NCBI GenBank assembly: GCA_910574745.1
Contig: CAJTCE010000005.1
Location: 1-64,000, forward strand
Reading direction: 5' to 3'
DNA: 64,000 nt
From: Lachnospiraceae bacterium
GTDB lineage: Bacteria; Bacillota; Clostridia; Lachnospirales; Lachnospiraceae
Part shown: in pieces, positions 61,191 to 64,000 of the stretch
Layout of the letters: the number at the start of each line of letters is the position of its first letter
How positions within the stretch are numbered: position 1 is the stretch's first letter
Translations under genes and position numbers: made by a program
The notes under the pieces: generated by a model
The model's input: only the letters and a program-made list of their open reading frames with translations
Database searches by the model: none
Told to the model about the DNA's origin: nothing

Positions 61191-63965
61191 ATGTTTACGG
61201 TATTTATTTGGATTCAGTATATCGGCATTTTTGTGTTAGCGCTGGAAGCCGTTTATATCATATGGCAGAGGCCTTCCAGGCTGCAGACAACGCTCCTGGT
61301 TGTGATTCTGGCAACTCTGGTAAATTTCGTAGGATATTTGTTCGAAATACAGTCAACTTCTAAGGAGGAGGCGCTGCAGGCGGTTAAGTTTTTGTATCTG
61401 GGAAAGCCGTATATTATACTGGCAACCTTCCTTTTTGCCATGAGATATTACAAAATCAGGATTCCCGCAGCCATAAAGTACATTTTGTGCGCCATACATA
61501 TGGGAATCAGCATTTTGGTATTTACCTGTGAACATCATTTTCTTTTTTACAGCAGTATAGATTATGTCAATGAAGGGTATTTTCCACATCTTGTTCTGGG
61601 CCACAGTCTAATTTACAAGGCCTACAGTCTGCTGGTTCTCGTTTATTTGCTGGCTATAGTGGGGACGGGCTTTTGGAAATACCAAAAGGTGCGGACTGCA
61701 AGGGAAAAAAAGCAGATTTTATACCTGACAGTCATTGCCATAGTTTCAGGAACCGGATTTGCAGTTTATTTCAGCGGAATCATGGAAGGATACGATTCAA
61801 CCCTGTCTGCATATTTGATCTGTACCATTCTACTGTTGATTGCCATGGTGCGCTACAATCTGCTGGATGCGGTAGAGCTGGCAAAGGAAACGGTAATTGA
61901 TGAATTTGCGGATGGTCTTCTGGTATTGGATGAGAACCACAGGCTTATTTATGCAAATCAGCAGATTATTGAAATTTATCCTGAGATTGCGGAGGGAAAG
62001 TATCCGCATATATTAGACGCTTTTGGGGAACTGCTGACCAGCGGAGAAAAGCTTTCCATAGATGATAAGGTCTATGAAATTCATGAAAAAGACATTATAC
62101 AGGATGATGTAATCTATGGAAAAATGTTCATAATAAGTGATGTTACGGAAAACTGGAATTATATGGTTGAACTTGAGAAGCAGACGGTAATCGCTACAGT
62201 GGCAAATGCGGCAAAGACGGATTTTCTTGCCAAAATGTCCCATGAGATCCGGACGCCTATTAATGCGGTAATGGGTATGAATGAGATGATACTGCGGGAA
62301 AGCGCAGAACCGGAGATAAAGAAATATTCCATGGATATCAAGGCCTCCACAAATGCGTTGCTGGGACTGATCAATGACATTCTGGATACGTCCAAAATTG
62401 AATCCGGTAAACTGGAAATCCTTCCTGTGGAATATGAACTTGACAGCCTCTTAAATAATGTTGTAAATATGGTTTTTGTCAAGGCAAGGGATAAAAAGCT
62501 GGAATTTCTGGTAAAGATAGAGGAAAACATACCCAACGGATTGTTTGGGGATGATGTGAGAATCAGGCAGATTTTGGTAAATCTGCTGAGTAACGCCATA
62601 AAATATACAGAGAAAGGCAGTGTCAGCCTTATGGTATCCGGAAGGCGGACGGATGAAGGAGAACGGCTTCATTTCGAAATAAGGGATACCGGAATCGGAA
62701 TTAAAAAAGAGGATATGCCCAAGCTTTATGCCGCATTTGAACGGATTGAGGAGAGAAGGAACAGAAATGTGGAGGGAACCGGGCTTGGCATGAATATTGT
62801 GGTGGAGCTTCTGGAACTGATGGGGACAAAACTGGAGGTAGAGAGCGAATACGGCAGAGGGACGGTATTTTATTTTGACCTGATTCAGCCGGTGGTTTCG
62901 GAAAACGTTATCGGTAATTTTGATGAGCGCAGCAAATATTTGTATCAGGAAGAAGCGTATAAGGCGGAATTTGTGGCGCCGGATGTGAAGGTGCTCCTTG
63001 TGGATGATAATGAAATTAACCGCAGGGTATTTAAGAATCTGTTGAAGCAGACAAGGATGATGATTACGGAGGCAGCTTCCGGTTATGAATGTCTGGAGAG
63101 GATTAAGCAGGAAAGATATGATATTATTTTTATGGACCACATGATGCCCCGGATGGACGGAATAGAGACATGGCATAAAATGGAGCATATGGAGGAAAGC
63201 CTTTGCGACGGCGTGCCGGTTGTGATTCTGACGGCAAATGCGGTAACGGGAGCAAAGGAAAAGTATCTGCAGGAAGGATTTTCGGATTATTTGTCGAAGC
63301 CGGTACAGGCGGATAAACTGGAAGCGGTTATTATGCAACTTGTGCCGAAGGCCCAAAGAGCGGCGGCGGATGCAGAGAATGAGGGAGCAAACCATTGGCA
63401 GCAGGTAAAAATGCAGCAGAGAGAAGAGGCCCACGGGGAGATGAAATCCCTGCCCGAAATAAATGAAATTGATATTTCCTATGCAAAGCGGTATTTTGAA
63501 GAGGAAGAACTTCTTAAGATGACAATGTTGGATGTATATGATTCCCTTGACGATACGGCTGATTTATTGGCTAAACTGGGTAAGGCAATTCTCGGGGGGA
63601 AAACCGGAGAGGAGCCTTGGAGACAGGCGCTTAGAGAATATCAGACTCAGGCGCATGCGTTGAAAAGCAATACTGCAATGATTGGCGCATTAATTCTGTC
63701 AAAGCTTGCCAGGCTTTTAGAAGTGGCGGCAATGGAGGGCAATATAGAACGGATTAGACAGTTACATCCTGTTTTGCTGGAAGAAATAGCAAGGCATAAG
63801 GATTATATGAATGTTCTTGTATCAGAGGCTTCGGATGGGAAAGCGGAAAAAACATCGAACCCCACAGAGGCGGAAAATATAGAAGATACGGTAAATCCGG
63901 AAGATTTAGAGAATGCAGAAAATATAGTGGATATAGAAGATGAGGAAGGGGAACTTTGGATATGA
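61191..63965 (+). CDS. 7TM hybrid histidine kinase with receiver and Hpt domains
   Basis: 924 residues. Seven N-terminal helices (about 1-220) form a 7TM sensor of the histidine-kinase type. A PAS-like domain (about 225-320) follows, then HisKA with H351 (KMSHEIRTPINAVMG), ATPase (NLLSNAIKYT, DTGIGIK, GTGLGMNI), a receiver with D649 (IIFMDHMMPRMDG) and a C-terminal Hpt domain with H822 (AHALKSNTAMIG). The full phosphorelay His-Asp-His is therefore in one chain. The stop overlaps the next gene (ATGA), which starts like a receiver protein and is the probable output. Confidence 0.92.
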   Translation: MFTVFIWIQYIGIFVLALEAVYIIWQRPSRLQTTLLVVILATLVNFVGYLFEIQSTSKEEALQAVKFLYLGKPYIILATFLFAMRYYKIRIPAAIKYILCAIHMGISILVFTCEHHFLFYSSIDYVNEGYFPHLVLGHSLIYKAYSLLVLVYLLAIVGTGFWKYQKVRTAREKKQILYLTVIAIVSGTGFAVYFSGIMEGYDSTLSAYLICTILLLIAMVRYNLLDAVELAKETVIDEFADGLLVLDENHRLIYANQQIIEIYPEIAEGKYPHILDAFGELLTSGEKLSIDDKVYEIHEKDIIQDDVIYGKMFIISDVTENWNYMVELEKQTVIATVANAAKTDFLAKMSHEIRTPINAVMGMNEMILRESAEPEIKKYSMDIKASTNALLGLINDILDTSKIESGKLEILPVEYELDSLLNNVVNMVFVKARDKKLEFLVKIEENIPNGLFGDDVRIRQILVNLLSNAIKYTEKGSVSLMVSGRRTDEGERLHFEIRDTGIGIKKEDMPKLYAAFERIEERRNRNVEGTGLGMNIVVELLELMGTKLEVESEYGRGTVFYFDLIQPVVSENVIGNFDERSKYLYQEEAYKAEFVAPDVKVLLVDDNEINRRVFKNLLKQTRMMITEAASGYECLERIKQERYDIIFMDHMMPRMDGIETWHKMEHMEESLCDGVPVVILTANAVTGAKEKYLQEGFSDYLSKPVQADKLEAVIMQLVPKAQRAAADAENEGANHWQQVKMQQREEAHGEMKSLPEINEIDISYAKRYFEEEELLKMTMLDVYDSLDDTADLLAKLGKAILGGKTGEEPWRQALREYQTQAHALKSNTAMIGALILSKLARLLEVAAMEGNIERIRQLHPVLLEEIARHKDYMNVLVSEASDGKAEKTSNPTEAENIEDTVNPEDLENAENIVDIEDEEGELWI

Positions 63966-64000
63966 AAAAAATACTTTTAGTCGGAGAATTTAATACAACT
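63962..64000 (+). CDS. Start of a receiver-like gene, cut by window edge
   Basis: Thirteen codons, MKKILLVGEFNTT, with the ATG overlapping the kinase stop (ATGA). The hydrophobic first strand is typical of receiver domains. Position after a His-Asp-His kinase supports a response regulator, but too little is visible to be sure. Confidence 0.5.
   Translation, partial: MKKILLVGEFNTT

Overview
The window reads as chromosome from an anaerobic, gut-type Firmicute of the Lachnospiraceae/Clostridia kind. This is inferred from AGGAGG-type ribosome binding sites, moderate G+C, a T-box in front of the trp operon, a flavo-diiron protein, a large CoA-dehydratase activase, the gene string era-yqzL-recO, CIRCE-controlled small heat shock genes and Clostridia-type integrative elements. 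No rRNA, tRNA or CRISPR array was seen.

Layout. 1-243: N-terminal part of an IS4-like transposase running off the left edge. 458-3084: metallo-beta-lactamase-fold hydrolase, an isoprenylcysteine-methyltransferase-like membrane protein, a secreted protein made of ten 16-residue Cys/His repeats, and a half-size EamA transporter. 3286-6819: hybrid histidine kinase with a solute-binding lipoprotein. 6941-19180: T-box and trpEGDC-F-BA, with trpF split by a 5,208-bp integrative mobilizable element (IME). 19219-26420: small membrane protein, nth, a papain-like candidate, an HMGL-type aldolase, DUF378, a RluF-like pseudouridine synthase, ligA and metA. 26513-33035: flavo-diiron protein overlapping a two-component system, then an ABC/FtsX exporter pair. 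33149-35800: zinc-ribbon protein, YeiH-type exporter and a lipoprotein.

35942-44531 is a fructoside utilisation locus: a LacI regulator with two tandem sugar-binding domains, a ribose-type ABC importer, a GH32 glycosidase and a PfkB sugar kinase, with three copies of the palindrome TTTACGTAAA before the importer. 44736-45662: CIRCE operator and two hsp20 genes. 45796-50058: 1,420-residue activase/dehydratase-like protein. 50275-56069: rhomboid-like protein with a zinc ribbon, a sigma-like protein without region 4, DUF4241, a LysE exporter, small unknowns and at least two decaying genes (a LysR regulator and an alpha/beta hydrolase). 56160-63965: M16C peptidase, era, yqzL, recO and a 7TM hybrid kinase, followed by the start of a receiver-like gene.

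The strongest story is the trp operon. A mobilizable element (relaxase, DUF3847, TnpW-like protein, large serine recombinase, SdpI-like cargo and an RSF1010/R1162-like oriT) sits in trpF with a 6-bp shared core. Removing exactly 5,208 bp restores an open trpF frame. The element's own recombinase carries an in-frame TAG, so the insertion may be locked unless helped in trans or by readthrough. Secondary leads are the Cys/His repeat protein, the two-sensor LacI regulator with its phased operators, and the 11-bp-phased direct repeat before the ABC exporter.
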